From: Ichthyophis bannanicus
Taxonomy: Eukaryota; Chordata; Amphibia; Gymnophiona; Ichthyophiidae
DNA: 64,000 nucleotides
Direction: 5' to 3'
Assembly (NCBI GenBank): GCA_033557465.1
Contig: CM066031.1
Location: 1,444,294,163 to 1,444,358,162 of the forward strand
Shown: positions 20,148 to 31,327 of the stretch, piece after piece
Layout of the letters: every line of letters begins with the position of its first letter
How positions within the stretch are numbered: the stretch's first letter is position 1
Program-made: the position numbers and the translations under genes
The notes under the pieces: model-generated
Seen by the model: only the letters and a program-made list of their open reading frames with translations
The model's database searches: none
Told to the model about the DNA's origin: nothing

Positions 20148-21109
20148 TCACTTTGGAAATATTACCACCTTATATAGGGCTATACACCCTCCCAACGACA
20201 GAGGTAGGTCCCTCCATCTTCTCAAACGAGTCTTAGTTTGTGCGAACAACATGCCAATGTTAAGCTCATGCAATCTACCCATTTCTACTGGCAGCTTTAT
20301 ACCAAGGTATTTAAATTCTGTATCCGCCCAGTTCAGTGGGAAAGTACTGCTCCAACCCGTGCGTATGGACTGGTGCAGAGCCAGGGCCTCTGAATTATTT
20401 AAATTAAGCTTCAAACCTGAAAATTTACCAAAATCCTTAAAAGTTTTTAGAACACAAGCAATGTATTGTGGGGGGCCCCCAGATACACCAAGATATCATC
20501 CGCAAATGCGGAGATGCGAAACTCCTCTCTCCCTATGCGTGCCCCCACCAAACCTGGATGTGTCCGTATTCATGCCAGTAATGGCTCCAGAGTTAAAACA
20601 AAGAGAAGTGGAGAAAGGGGATAACCCTGTCTAGTCCCGCGGTGGATTGGGAAAACCTCCAAGAGGGAACCATTTACCAAGACCTGTCCTCCAGGTCCCG
20701 CATATAGTAACTTTATTGTATCCAAACCCCCCCCCCCCCATGCCCATGACCCCCAACACCTCATATATACTGTATATTGCCAATCAACATGATCAAAAGC
20801 TTTTTCTGCATCAAAACTAATCAGAAGCACAGGCGCTTCAGCTGAGGCCATCATATATAATGAGGAAACAATCTTACGAGCATTTTTAACCACATGGCGA
20901 CCCCTCACAAAGCCCACCTGATCCTTATGTGTCAATCTTGGCATAAATATTGCCATCCTCTCTGCCATAACTTTTGAGAGAATTTTTATGTCCACATTTA
21001 ATAAAGAAATTGGCCTATAGGAGTTCTGCGACAGAGGATCCCGACTGGGTTTAGGGAGCACTGTGAGTATTGCACGGTTCACCTCATATGGAAATGTCTG
21101 CCGGTTCAC
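20148..21109 (-). pseudogene. L1 ORF2 reverse transcriptase, broken
   Basis: The frame 20570-21109 carries the L1 RT core: FPYEVNRAILTVLPKPSRDP, SYRPISLLNVDIKILSKVMA, HKDQVGFVRGRH, motif A LISFDAEKAFDHVDW and motif B HRGTRQGYPLSPLLFVLTLEP. The usual RGTRQGC Cys is Tyr here. The catalytic DD region falls in a frameshifted gap near 20450-20560. The thumb block WADTEFKYLGIKL and LSLGGCIALYKVVIFPK follow at 20148-20414. Confidence 0.78.
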
Positions 21110-21628
21110 CAGGTCAGTGTAATACGCTCAGAGAGTGCCCGCTATCCGAGTGCTCATCAATTTATAAAACTCTCCTCTGAAACCACCAGGTCCCGGGGCT
21201 CTACAACTATGTAATGCTTTAATAACTGCCAAGACCTCTGATTCAGCAATTGGGGCATTCAACACTTACCGGTGTTCTACAGATAAACATGGCAACCTAA
21301 TGTGGTTCAAAAACTCTGCAGCCTTCTCAGTATCGACTGGAACTGGTGTGTATAGAGTCTTATAATATTCCCGAAAAATTCCCTCAGTCTGAGTCTGTGT
21401 AGTCTGCATTCGACCCTTTGCATCACGTAGTGACCCCACATGCATCTGTCCTCTACTTGCCCTGATTAACCCCAAAAGAAGCTTCCCAGTTTGGTTCCCA
21501 AATTTATACAATTTGTATCGATAGTATAACATTGATTGGGTTGTTCTCTCATGAATGAGAGAATTAACTTCCCTCTGAAGACGATCCAGGGCAGCCCTCC
21601 CCCCCCTCCTCCCCCGGAGTGGGTTGTC

Positions 21629-22318
21629 TCAACAAGTTCCGCCGGGCCCTGCACAGTTCTTTCTCAAGTAGGAGCAGCCGCTTGCTTTGTGCCTTCTGCC
21701 TCGTCGCCATGTACTCAATAATCCCCCTACGCAATACGGCTTTGGCTGCTTCCCAGAATAACATTGGGTCATTCTGTGAATCCCATTGTTCTGCACATAT
21801 TCCTCCCAATGAGTGTGCAAGAAGGCCTTAAAGTGGTCATCAGAAGTATTCCCAAGAGGATATCGCCAGAGACCGCCTGATAGATTTGGTCCCCATTTCA
21901 GATCCATCCATATATAGGCATGATCTGACACAGTCACGAGGCTAATCTTGGCCTTAGTCACCTGGTCAAAAAGCATCTTCACCCCCAAAAAATAATCTAT
22001 CCATGAACCTATATTGTGGGCCCTAGATATGCGTTTGTAATCCCTGTCCAGTGGATGCAGCACCCTCCAGTAATCCACCAGGTCATGCCCTTCACAGATA
22101 CCTCTAATCCATTGTGCTCTACGATCACTTGTCTTCATTCTGGTGCCCGATCTGTCCATAGACTCCTCCATAACACAGTTTAAATTACCTCCAACGATAA
22201 ACGGGATCAAGCTGAGTTCACTCAAAAACTTACCTAATCTAGGGAAGAATGCAGAATCATATATGTTGGGGGTGTATATGTTAATCAGGCCCAGACTACA
22301 TCCCTTTATCATTCCCAC
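21629..22318 (-). pseudogene. L1 ORF2 endonuclease, broken
   Basis: An apurinic-type endonuclease region: LINIYTPN, then FIVGGNLNCV (GGDFN in active copies, with Asn for Asp here), DLVDYWRVLHP, SRAHNIGSWIDYFLG and VTVSDHAYIW. The SDHA catalytic block is kept, but the GGN change removes a catalytic Asp. The frame degrades toward 21629, where it runs into a frameshift. Confidence 0.72.
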
Positions 22319-22642
22319 TGCGATTATATATCGGCCCCCGGGGTCAGCAATTGTTCACTCCACCTGCAGGTCTATATGTTTACTTACCAAAATCGCTACA
22401 CCTGCTTTCTTCCCCCCCTCCCCCGATGATGCTCTGAAAACTCTATCCACTCACCATCTTTTGAGTTTATCATGTTCGGCTGCTGTCTGGTGGGTCTCCT
22501 GCAAGAAAGCAAAATCAGCACGCTTATCACACAGAACTCGCAGTATCTTGTGTCTTTTAATAGGATTCCCGAGGCCACATATATTCCTAGATACCAAACA
22601 TATTTCATTGTCCATCCCTGTGACTACTACTTTGTAGCTTTA

Positions 22643-23300
22643 TGGCATGTTCCCTAGTCCTTGTATTTTTTGAAAGAGTAAACAGTCAATTTACGTCTGC
22701 CCTTTCCACTCCATTCAGGATTTTATAGATCTCTATCACACAGTATCCGCCACAGCCGTCTCTTCTCCAGGCTGAAGAGGCCTAACCTCTTTAGTCTTTC
22801 CTCATAGGAGAGTTATTCCATCCCCTTTATCATTTTGGCCGCCCATCTCTGTATTTTTTCTAATGCTGCTATATCTTTTTGAGATGTGAAGACTAGAATT
22901 AAACACAGTTCTCAAGGTGCGGTCTCACCATGGAGTGATACAGAGGCATTATGTTATTCTTAATTTTATTTTCTGTTCTTTTCCTAATGATTCCTAACAT
23001 TCTGTTTGCTTTTTTGGCTGCTGCCACACACTGAACAGAAGATTTAAATGTATTGTCTACAATCATACCCAGTTCCTCTTCTTGGCACGGAACCTAGCAT
23101 TATGTATTGTGCCTATAGTATGGGTTATTTTTCCCTACATGCAACACTTTGCACTTATCCACATTAATTTTCATCTGTCATTTGGATGCCCAGTCTCCCA
23201 AGGTCCCCCTGCAGTTTCTCACAATCCACATGTGATTTAACAACGCTGAATAATTTGGTGTCATCTGCAAATTTAATCACTTGCCCAACCTTCTCCCCCC
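22643..23300 (-). mobile_element. Antisense CR1-clade LINE, C-terminal part
   Basis: Antisense CR1 sequence near-parallel to 12890-13370: CTAGTCCTTGTATTTTTTGA, TTTTATAGATCTCTATCACA, the GTCTCTTCTCCAGGCTGAAG block and CACTTTGCACTTATCCACAT. In translation it covers the thumb and C-terminal RT region. Stops are common. It starts abruptly at the L1 boundary. Confidence 0.75.
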
Positions 23301-23769
23301 CCCCCATTCTAAGTGATTCCTCTTTGCTAGTCACATAACATATTCCATCTTTTCTACTTTCAACACATCACCTGTATCCTGGACCTTATCCTCTCCTCCT
23401 CCAGAGCTCTCTTTGCACTTGTCGAAATTGAATATACCTCTCATGTATATGTTACTGGCAACCCACAGCAGCACGTCTGTTGTGTCACCTATGTCATTAC
23501 TTGTCAAAACCTCCTCCATATCTGCTGTTCAGAGCGTTCCAGGGCAGATTGGAGGCAGGGAATGGAGCTAACTGGGAAGCAGTGATTTTGGAAAACCATC
23601 GCCTATCTTTAAGGCACTGGGGATAACTGGGCAGCATCCAAAATCGCTGCTGCCGGTTAGGCTCGTCAGTTTCCGGCTGTGTGGCGAACTCTGAATGTTC
23701 ACTTCCGTCACAGCAGAAGTGAAAATCCGGGGTTAAGGGGTTGCGGGCAGAGCTACACAGCTACAGTGC
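23301..23769. other. Unassigned, 0.47 kb
   Basis: No coding or repeat motif recognised. The right part (23560-23800) is GC-richer and has a CTGAAAATCGGGCCCAT end that resembles MITE-type termini, without a visible partner. Confidence 0.35.
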
Positions 23770-24050
23770 TTAGCCCAGCCCAACTGAAAATCGGGCCCAT
23801 AATGAACAGCCACTAGAAAGAAAATTTTCATAATCTAACTTACTGATTACCAAGGCATGAAGAAGCATGGTAAGAGCTACTTTGTCTAAAACACAGCAAA
23901 GAACTCTAATTGTCTGAAGAGCAAAAAAACCCCACTTTTTAACTGTATCCAAAATTTGAGGGGTAAAAGAAAATTGTGAATGAAAAATGCATCCTAAGAT
24001 CTTCAATGAAGAGGTCAGCACTATTGTTAAACCCTCCAAAGTTGGTGTTT
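23770..24050 (-). pseudogene. L2-like LINE thumb fragment
   Basis: The 89-residue minus frame reads SLKILGCIFHSQFSFTPQI, TVKKWGFFALQTIR and MLLHALVISKLDYENFLSSG. This matches the LG.x.LD.x.LSF block through the LDYCN block that follows the YxDD in L2-group RTs. It is isolated from any other RT part and bordered on the right by a CR1 fragment. Confidence 0.6.
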
Positions 24051-24535
24051 ACCTGTTAGTAAACATGCTTCATAATGTGGGATCTTGTATCGTGTAGCTA
24101 TAGTTTGGATTGTTTTTCCTTAGGTACATCACTGTGCGCTTGGCCACATTAAATTTCATCTGCCGTTTGGAAGCCCAGTCACCCATTTTCTCAGTGTTTA
24201 TAATTCCTTCAACTCTGGCTTTTGCCTGGTTGTACTGTTTTCTGACCTTGAGATCATCAGATATGATTACTCCCAAGATCTTTCTCTTGTTTGGTGCACA
24301 TCAGAGTCTCATCTCTAATCCTATACGGCTCCTTTGGATTTCTGCTTCTCACAAGGATGTTTCTGTATTTCTTTGCATTGTTTTCTAGCTACCAGGTACT
24401 TAAGCACTCCTCAGGGCTGTCTTAGATCACTCATCATTATACACGTTTCGTCAGATGTCTCCCCTCTATTCTTATCTTAATATTACATCATCTTCAAAAC
24501 GATAAGCCTTTCCTACTAACGCCTTTGTAAAATCA
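24051..24535 (-). mobile_element. Antisense CR1-clade LINE fragment
   Basis: Contains antisense pieces of the CR1 RT: the KWQMKFNVxKCxVMHL-type block (24110-24180, read as ASKRQMKFNVAKRTVMYL) and the LGVxVSDDLKVxxQ block (MGVIISDDLKVRKQY, 24235-24276). The two pieces are out of frame with each other. The fragment fades out by about 24535. Confidence 0.65.
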
Positions 24536-24837
24536 CTTATGAAAATAATAGATATGGTCTCAGGGCATTAATGAGATACTCCACATCCTTGGAGTTGACT
24601 CCATTTATGACCACTCTCTTGGCTGTCAATCAATCGCTTTCAAACACATTGAGGCGCATTCCAAATGGGATGTGCAAGTGGAATCTGGGACGTCAAAGCC
24701 AGAACGTCTGAAAAGAAAGGCAGACACTTGCAAGTTCAGGCACAGTTCAAGAAACATTGACATGCCTGATATGCACATGTATCAAATGTCTATAGAGGCA
24801 TCCCCAGGAGAGTATTTCAGGACCACAATGTCTAATA

Positions 24838-24940
24838 GCATAGCGCTCAGAGTAGTGGTCTAAGAGCTTGGTAGCTAGGGTTCAGCTCTCAGTGTGGGAC
24901 TTTATAATCTAAGGCTAGTCACCTAATTTTCTACACTCTC
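24838..24940 (+). repeat. Degraded tRNA-derived SINE
   Basis: A box-like AGTAGTGGTCTAAGAGC, a B box-like GGGTTCAGCTC about 35 bases later, then GACTTTATAATCTAAGGCTA and GTCACCTAATTTTC, a layout like tRNA-headed SINEs of the MIR type. It is too decayed for a family name. Confidence 0.4.
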
Positions 24941-25234
24941 TAGATGTTTTAAGGTGAAAACAAACATTTTCCTGATACCTATTTGTGCCTGGAGCAGGAA
25001 TAAACATACTCGTGCCTACAGATGGCTCTGCTGCTTCTGGGATCAAACTGGGACGTGTAAGTCCATTGCCCCTCCCCAGACACACCTCTGTCACCCCCCC
25101 GTGTCTACTTGTTATTATGTCAACCTATCACAATGTGAATCGCCAAGAACTATGAATACAATTATTCAGTCTTAATATACTGTAAATAGTTGAGAACAAT
25201 ATATACTGTTCTACTGTATATACTGTTCTACTGT
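24941..25234. other. Unassigned, 0.3 kb
   Basis: Possible upstream part of the L2 tail that follows; no motif is clear enough to call. Confidence 0.3.
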
Positions 25235-25387
25235 TACTATGATTAGTTTTATGTTACCTTGTTCTACTGTTACAATGTTTAGTTCTATGTACAGCTAAGG
25301 CCCACCACAGCCCTGCTAAATCTTTGTTAAATGCAAACTGCCTTGAATGGTAGAAAGGCGGTATAAAAAAAAAATTAAATAAATACT
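25235..25387 (+). mobile_element. L2-clade LINE, 3' end only
   Basis: GTTCTATGTACAGCTAAGGC leads into AACTGCCTTGAATGGTAGAA, AGGCGGTATAAAAAAAAAA and TTAAATAAATAC. This has the L2-group end structure: a short hairpin-like GGCGGTATA signal and an AAAT tail. Confidence 0.65.
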
Positions 25388-26951
25388 TGAATGTCCCTAT
25401 GCTGGAGATGTTTGCAAACAGCATTTGTGGAATGGTTACGGAGACGTGTCTGTAATTTTGACATCCATGTGCATCTTTGCAGACGTCCAAACCACCACTA
25501 AACCTTTTAGAATGACCCTCAATGAGTTTAAATCACCGGCCTACACAGAAAGCTTTGATTCTAATAGCTTCACTGCACTTCCAAGGTTGACTTTCCCTGA
25601 TGCAGATGGGGTGGTCCATCGAAATGTAAAGTTACATGGCTTTTGTTGACAATTACTTTTTTGCTGCTGACAATGGACTAATAGAAATTTGTTGAAGATT
25701 GTTCCCTAATTTGAGGATTTAAGGTAAGTTGATTATTAATGCTATTCTGTTATGATATTTATTGGACCTTTGAAAGACTTTTTGGACCAATGATGATATT
25801 AGAGGAAGATGGCAAGGACGGTCTTAATTTAAACGCCATCCCAGATTGAGGTCCATAGGATTTATTATTTTTTATTTGCATATTATAGGTAAGGTGATAT
25901 GTTTACGTAACTGGTTATCAGCCATATACCTTGCTGGGGTTTTCTGGATTCTAATTGTGAACCAATGCAGCTAGCAGGAGCCAGAGTAGAGGGAATGGAA
26001 AAAAAAATTCTGAGCTGAAATTGTCTTTTCAAATCCAAGGGCATGAGAGAAAATAGAGAACTTTTATAAACAGCTGTATAAAAGTTTGATGAAAGTGTGT
26101 AGGACAGAGGTTATGCAAGAACAGGAGAGGTATAAGATGAGCAGAGAGAATAAGTACTAATGGAGTTATGCAAGTCGTTTGTTAGATATAAGCTAGCAAA
26201 CATAATTTAGTCAGCTCTGATTCTGGACAATGAAATTTTTGAACCTACCCATTATATTACCCAGGCTTTGTAAATGTACTATCACTGATGATAAATCTAC
26301 CTGATGAAAATCACAACAGGTTTCCTATTATCTGGTGTGGTAAAATTATACCACCATAGATCTAAGACAATTTTTCATTTATCATAGCAAACAGACTTCT
26401 ATATGCCAATAATCTATGACAATAAATCTGAAACACTCCATAGGATCATATTGGTACTGTATAAAGCTAATTTTCAAAGCCTTCATCAGCTATATAAGAT
26501 TTATTCATCCTAAAACAGTCAGGCATCTTAGACACTATTGACTCTGTTTGCTCCAGCACTCTTGAGTACAATCAGCCTATCTAATGGAAATAAATCTCAT
26601 ATGCATAGGGATGAATTGGATATCCTAGATATAGAACATTGAATAGAAAGGAATACCGTTTTTATCTTTGTAAGCAAAAGAAGAAAGCATTGCTCTTGAA
26701 TGAGTCATTTACAAGGTCAGTCCTGTCATTAATGTTTGCTAATCCATGACTGGTTAGGCTAAACTAGAGTGTTGATCTACATGCTGTCTCTTAAACTGCC
26801 AGTATCCTATTTAGGACTTTCGTTTTAAGATGTTTTTGACATTTGTACACCCAATATCTAGACTGTAGTCAGCTATTTCTAATGGTAAAGGTAATAGTTC
26901 TCTGAATCTATAGATATAGAAAACAGAATAGGAAGAACTAATATGTAATAC
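25388..26951. other. Unassigned AT-rich spacer, 1.6 kb
   Basis: No transposon end, LINE motif or long open frame. The longest frame (25425-25649) shows no known domain. This may be unique or intronic sequence. Confidence 0.4.
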
Positions 26952-26964
26952 TATGGGGTCTGTT

Positions 26965-27125
26965 TATTAAATCGCGTTAGTGCAGTTCGCGGTAGGAGCC
27001 GCGTTAAGAAGACAAACCCCCAAATAAGGAGATGGGCGGGACCGCGGAAGACCTAGCGCGCGTTACGAAACCAACGAGCGTTAACTGGCGCGTTACGAAA
27101 CTAACGAGCGGGCCACCGCGCGTAA
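26965..27125. repeat. CpG-dense subterminal array, copy 1 left end
   Basis: Contains a direct repeat of GCGCGTTACGAAAC.AACGAGCG at 27058-27113 and many CGCG/CGTTA words. It probably contains binding sites for a transposase, by analogy with subterminal repeats in other DNA transposons. Confidence 0.6.
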
Positions 27126-27161
27126 AGCATAAGTAGCCACCCAGACATACAAGACTAATAC

Positions 27162-27232
27162 AGAGCTATAGCACAATGGTTACTGCAGTGACTGCTGATA
27201 CGGGCAGCATGGGTTCGAGTCCCCAGGGTGGC
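27162..27232 (+). promoter_or_regulatory. tRNA-like module A1 (Pol III A and B boxes)
   Basis: A box TAGCACAATGG at 27169 fits TRGYNNARNNG; B box GGTTCGAGTCC at 27212-27222 fits GGTTCRANYCC exactly. The start-to-start spacing is 43 bases, as in tRNA genes. A D-stem (GCA/TGC) and an anticodon-like stem CTGC/GCAG around TGATACGG can be drawn. The acceptor stem does not pair, so this is tRNA-derived, not a working tRNA gene. Confidence 0.7.
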
Positions 27233-27497
27233 ATTAGCAGAAGGCTGGCTGATGTAGCACCCTGTACATGACACAATGAGGGAGGGGGCAGTGCCAATTA
27301 TATTTTATTTCCTGGACGTGTCGGAGGGATGCAGGCAAACACACCCATATATCAGATAGTGAGTGAGGGGGCATGTCTATGTTTGCTGTCCGTATGGGGT
27401 GTAAGTAAACACACCCACACATTATTCACTGAGTGTGGGGGCATGTATATGTCTGTTATGTGTCAGAGGGTTGCCAGCAAACATCCCTGACCCATAC

Positions 27498-27568
27498 AGA
27501 GCTGTAGCACAATGGTTACTGCACTGACAGCTAATACGGGCAGCATGGGTTCGAGTCCCGGGCAATGG
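27498..27568 (+). promoter_or_regulatory. tRNA-like module A2 (Pol III A and B boxes)
   Basis: Near copy of module A1, 336 bases downstream: A box TAGCACAATGG at 27505, B box GGTTCGAGTCC at 27548-27558, spacing 43. Confidence 0.7.
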
Positions 27569-29365
27569 CCTGTATATTGGAAGGGGTATTGGCCTGTATA
27601 TTGGAGGGGGATTGCTGAGGCTTTTGGACGGGACATTGCGTATGCGAGCCGAGCTACGTGCGTTGTTGCGTGTGCAGCGCCGCGCGTACCATTGAGCCCG
27701 GGGATCTTTTCTTTTATGTGTGTGGGTACGTCGGGGTTTCAGCAGTATGGGCATCTCATATATTACAGACTCTGTAGGGTGTCGTGCACCTATGCTTTCT
27801 GCTACCAGATGTATGTGTGCTGTCCCATGGTTTATCAATGGCTGCGAGCTCGTGCTGCGGTTTCAGAGGGATTGAATAATACAGTCACCCCCATGATGCA
27901 CTGCACATGCTAATCAGCTCTCCACACAGGCACACCATATGGAATGCATCCCCACAGACTCTGGACATGGTAGGGGTAAATTGTCATGTGCACCCCCCAC
28001 AGCCCCTTGCCCTTATAGGGGGTACTGACTATTTGTTGTACTGGCATTGAGGACCTGCCCAACACCACATTGTGCGGGTGCTCTGCTCACCCTGAGTGTG
28101 CAGTGGGGCATCCAGCCCTAGGTCCTCAGCACCGTCCACAGCAGTGTTTCTGTGTGAGATAGATATTTTCTGCATGACCACCTTGGACATCTCTGTCTGT
28201 TTGGGGCAGGTGTAGACCCATGCCCCACCGCCCCCCTCACCCCTGGGTGGCAAACAGGGTCACCCATCATAATCCACACATTCTACCTCCCTTGGAAGGT
28301 GCCAGTGGAGGGGGGACATTAACCCTAGTCCTACTGAGGTGCAGACACCCCACAGGTCAGTCACTGCAGATCCAGACACATGCATGCCACAGGAGCAATA
28401 TGACATTGGGACTTGGTAGAAAATGACAATCCCAACCACTCTCTGTGATTCCCCTGGTGCAGGCCAACACGCCCTGCAGGCCACTCCATCACATCACCTA
28501 CCAGCTGCAAACAGGCTGCTAGTGACCAGCAGAGATGCCTGCACCCAGAACTGGGGTGCCAGCATACACAGCCAGCAGATACATCTGTGACTGGGCCCCA
28601 GGGGAACACCCATATTTATCACATCAGTGAACTACTATGTAGCACCATGGTGGAGCCTAGACATGCTGTGGTCACTGCACATTCAGGGTGACACTGAGCT
28701 TGCAGCGGCATCTACCGTGGTCACCCTGTCTGGGCAGGTGGTTGCCTGGCACTACAATGTACCTGTCACTGCCCTTTGCCCTGTGCATATACACCCTGGC
28801 CAGGCCGCCTTATCCGACCTCTACCCATGGTACTTTGCTACTCATTATGCACATTGGCAGCCCACTACTGGCAACATTGCTGGCAGTGTGGCCTGTCGAC
28901 AGTGTTTGCAGCCACCACACACTGGCTGGACAGACAGCCACCCCCACACCTATGCCAGCATTGTGCTACTGTAGGGGGGTTCTGCAGCCATACACACAAC
29001 ACCTGTCATGGGCACAGTACATGCATGGATGTGGTACGACATACTCTGGTGGATCACTCCCAAGGGTGTTGGACACTGTCAGGGGCCAGACCTGCGGCAC
29101 ACACCACAGACATCTGACTGCTTGTTGTGGCGCAGCTCAATGTGCACAATGTGCTTTACATAGGACATGAGTTCTACATTTTATCATTGGCAACTTTTAG
29201 TGCATGTGTACCATATACCCATGTGTAGGGTGCCATTGCTAAGGTATGCACCTGCTAGTATTGGGAGTTGACAGCAGGGCCAATTGTCTTACCTCTTCGG
29301 GTTTCATTGGCCAATGGGGCCTGTGGGTGGGTGGGTGGGTGTCACTGTTAGCTGCTGCTTTACGG

Positions 29366-29572
29366 CAGGGTTCCACAACTCCAGTCCTGTCATTCCAGGC
29401 ACTGATCGGGTTTTCATGCTGTCCCTCATAAATATGCATGGGCTACATCTGCAGACAAGGGGGGGGGGCATAGTTATGCAGCACAGGTATCTTTATTGGG
29501 GGCAGCATGGTAACTGAATGGTGTGGGGCCCTCCAGGACTGCATTTGGGGGACTATGCTCTGGGTAATGCGC
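29366..29572. repeat. hAT-MITE-like block inside Harbinger copy 1
   Basis: It starts CAGGGTTCCACAACTCCAGTCCTG and ends GGCCCTCCAGGACTGCATTTGGGGGACTATGCTCTG, with an inner TGTCCCTCATAAATATGCATG. Ends and interior resemble the independent hAT MITE at 62934-63126. The equivalent block in copy 2 is 48998-49190, so it was acquired before the two copies split. Confidence 0.6.
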
Positions 29573-29690
29573 CTATATCTGGTGTGGTAAAATATTGGCG
29601 TTTTGTCCATGTGTATGTTCTCAGCAATAAGGGTGTGACCATTCCATCACAGTTTAGTTGTGGGGAGAATATGTGGGCAGGATTGGCATG

Positions 29691-29763
29691 GCCCCAGCTG
29701 GGATTTGAACCTGTGACATTCTGGTCTTAGAGGCACTGGCTGTGTCTGTTGCACCACACTGAG
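29691..29763 (-). promoter_or_regulatory. tRNA-like module B1, antisense
   Basis: On the minus strand: A box TGGTGCAACAG starting at 29756, B box GGTTCAAATCC starting at 29711, spacing 45, then CAGCTGGGGCC. Same type as modules at 30517, 48332 and 48788. Confidence 0.65.
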
Positions 29764-30449
29764 GCCACAGGGACAATGCGATCCCTGGAGATGGGATACC
29801 TGGCCTGACAGGTCAGAGACCCTGCTCTGCACCATTTTACTGTGGACTCATATAGCTTGTATGGAGGCAATTTGCACGTAACCTCACATACAACCTCGCA
29901 TGAGGGGGCAATCCCCCATTACCAAGCTGGCCAACAATTATATCATTGGGCAACAATACACGACACTCCCGCGAATGCTCCAATAACAGGGGATGTGTTT
30001 TGAAAGGGTCTCCGTAGCGTGATCCCTTCCAAGTATCTTTTCTTTTTTTGGTTTCGCTTTCCAGGGAGTGTGTTTTTTATTGTGGCCCATTGCTATCACT
30101 GTTGCCCAGCTGACTTGTGATGTTTACAGTTTTCTTTCTGCTATTTTCCACGTTTTATCTGTGTTTTCATGCTGTCCCTCATACATATGCCTGACCTACA
30201 TCTGCCTACCATGGGGGTGGGGCATAGCTATACAGCACAGGCATCTTTGATGTGACAGCATGGGACAGGAATGCTGTGGGGCCCTCTAGGGCTGCATTTG
30301 CGGGGCTCAGCTTTCGTTGCTGTGCCTGTTTCTGGTGTCTGTGTTTGGTGTGGTGTAAAAATAGACCATGCCTTTGTTCTCTGCATTAAAGGTGTGTCTT
30401 TACTTTCACTTTTTAGTGGTGGGTAGGACTATTGTGACTGGGTTGGCAG

Positions 30450-30524
30450 CAGTCCCAGCTGGTATTTGAACCTGTGACCCTCTGGTCTTACAGGCACTGG
30501 CTGTGTCCATTGCACCACACTGGG
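30450..30524 (-). promoter_or_regulatory. tRNA-like module B2, antisense
   Basis: On the minus strand: A box TGGTGCAATGG from 30517, B box GGTTCAAATAC from 30472 (one mismatch in the last bases), spacing 45. Confidence 0.62.
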
Positions 30525-31200
30525 GCCACAGAGATGGTGCTGTCCCTGGTGTTAGTATGACCTGCCTGGCTGGTCAGGGACTCTGCTCTGCAAAAGGTTT
30601 ACTGTGGCCTCATTTCCCTTGTATGCAGACAACGGTGCACATACACCTCAGGGGGACCTCACAGAAGGGACACACACCCATATCCGAGCTGGGCAACAAT
30701 GATATCATTGGGAGACATTACACTACACTCCCAGGTCAGCTCCATTACAGTGACTTTCCCTTTTAGAGGGTCTGCGAAGCGTGCACCCTTCCACATATCA
30801 TTAGGTTTTTATTTTGTGCTTTCCAGGGAGTTCTGTTCCTTGTTGTCCATTGCTATCACTGTTTAACTGCTGATTTATGCTTTTAAAGGGGTTTCCTCTG
30901 GTCATTTTTATTGTCTTCTGTGACATTTCATTCTGTGCACATGTATCACACTGCTCACGTTTTGTGTGTTACCCAGGTTTCTCTGTACATTGCTGACGGA
31001 AATGGTTTCTCTTACCTTTAAAGATGCCTTCAACGGCAGGTTTTCATTCGCGTTGGAATTGAGCTCAGAATTACAGCGCGTTAGTGAGGGGGGGCCTCTC
31101 CCCGCCCCCTCTCCGCCCATTGACCCCTTCTCTCCGCCCACTCTCCACCTTCTGCGCTGTTTTAACGCGCCGCGGGGCTTTACGATCGTTAAGCGCGGTC

Positions 31201-31290
31201 AACGCGCGTAGTATGACGTTACCGGTCGTTGGCGCGTGTTTACGCGCGTTATACTGCACTTGCGGTCGTTAACGTCATACAACGCGCGTT
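31201..31290. repeat. Subterminal hairpin, copy 1 right end
   Basis: The arms AACGCGCGTAGTATGACGTT (from 31201) and, inverted, AACGCGCGTTGTATGACGTT (from 31290) pair over about 28 bp with three mismatches, around a loop that itself contains TTTACGCGCGTTA. It is the counterpart of the perfect hairpin at 47556-47647. Confidence 0.75.
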
Positions 31291-31327
31291 ATTCACGTTT
31301 ACCGCGATTTAGTAAACAGACCCCTAT

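Larger units (their letters stand above)
18315..22640 (-). mobile_element. Antisense L1-clade LINE, near full ORF2 length
   Basis: The order on the minus strand is endonuclease (21629-22600), linker (21266-21600), RT (20148-21109) and C-terminal zinc-knuckle region (18548-19357), about 4.3 kb in all, which is close to a whole L1-type ORF2. Many frameshifts, stops and a run of C (20731-20741) interrupt it, and an L2 3' end is inserted at 19452-19645. The left end lies near 18310, with a pyrimidine-rich stretch at 18360-18440. No ORF1 is recognised. Confidence 0.82.
26955..31324. mobile_element. PIF/Harbinger-type element, copy 1 (4.37 kb)
   Basis: Terminal inverted repeats GGGGTCTGTTTATTAAATCG (left) and, inverted, GGGGTCTGTTTACTAAATCG (right). 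The flanks are TAT on both sides (26952-26954 and 31325-31327), a 3-bp duplication; Harbinger elements usually use TWA. No transposase or Myb-like gene is recognised, so the copy appears non-autonomous. The subterminal 150 bp at each end is full of CGCGTTA/TAACGCG words. The interior carries tRNA-like modules, an internal hAT-MITE-like block (29366-29572) and low-complexity open frames at 28627-29170. The inverted copy 2 lies at 47523-51496. Confidence 0.85.

Noticed and set aside
27162..27232. True tRNA gene at module A1 (also A2, A3)
   Set aside because: A and B boxes are good, but the acceptor stem does not pair and the anticodon loop is irregular; kept as tRNA-like modules only.
28627..29170. 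Three overlapping plus-strand frames of 113-160 residues inside Harbinger copy 1 as a transposase
   Set aside because: No DDE nuclease or DNA-binding motif; Cys/His/Thr-rich composition looks like chance open frames in CA-rich sequence, and copy 2 does not keep them.
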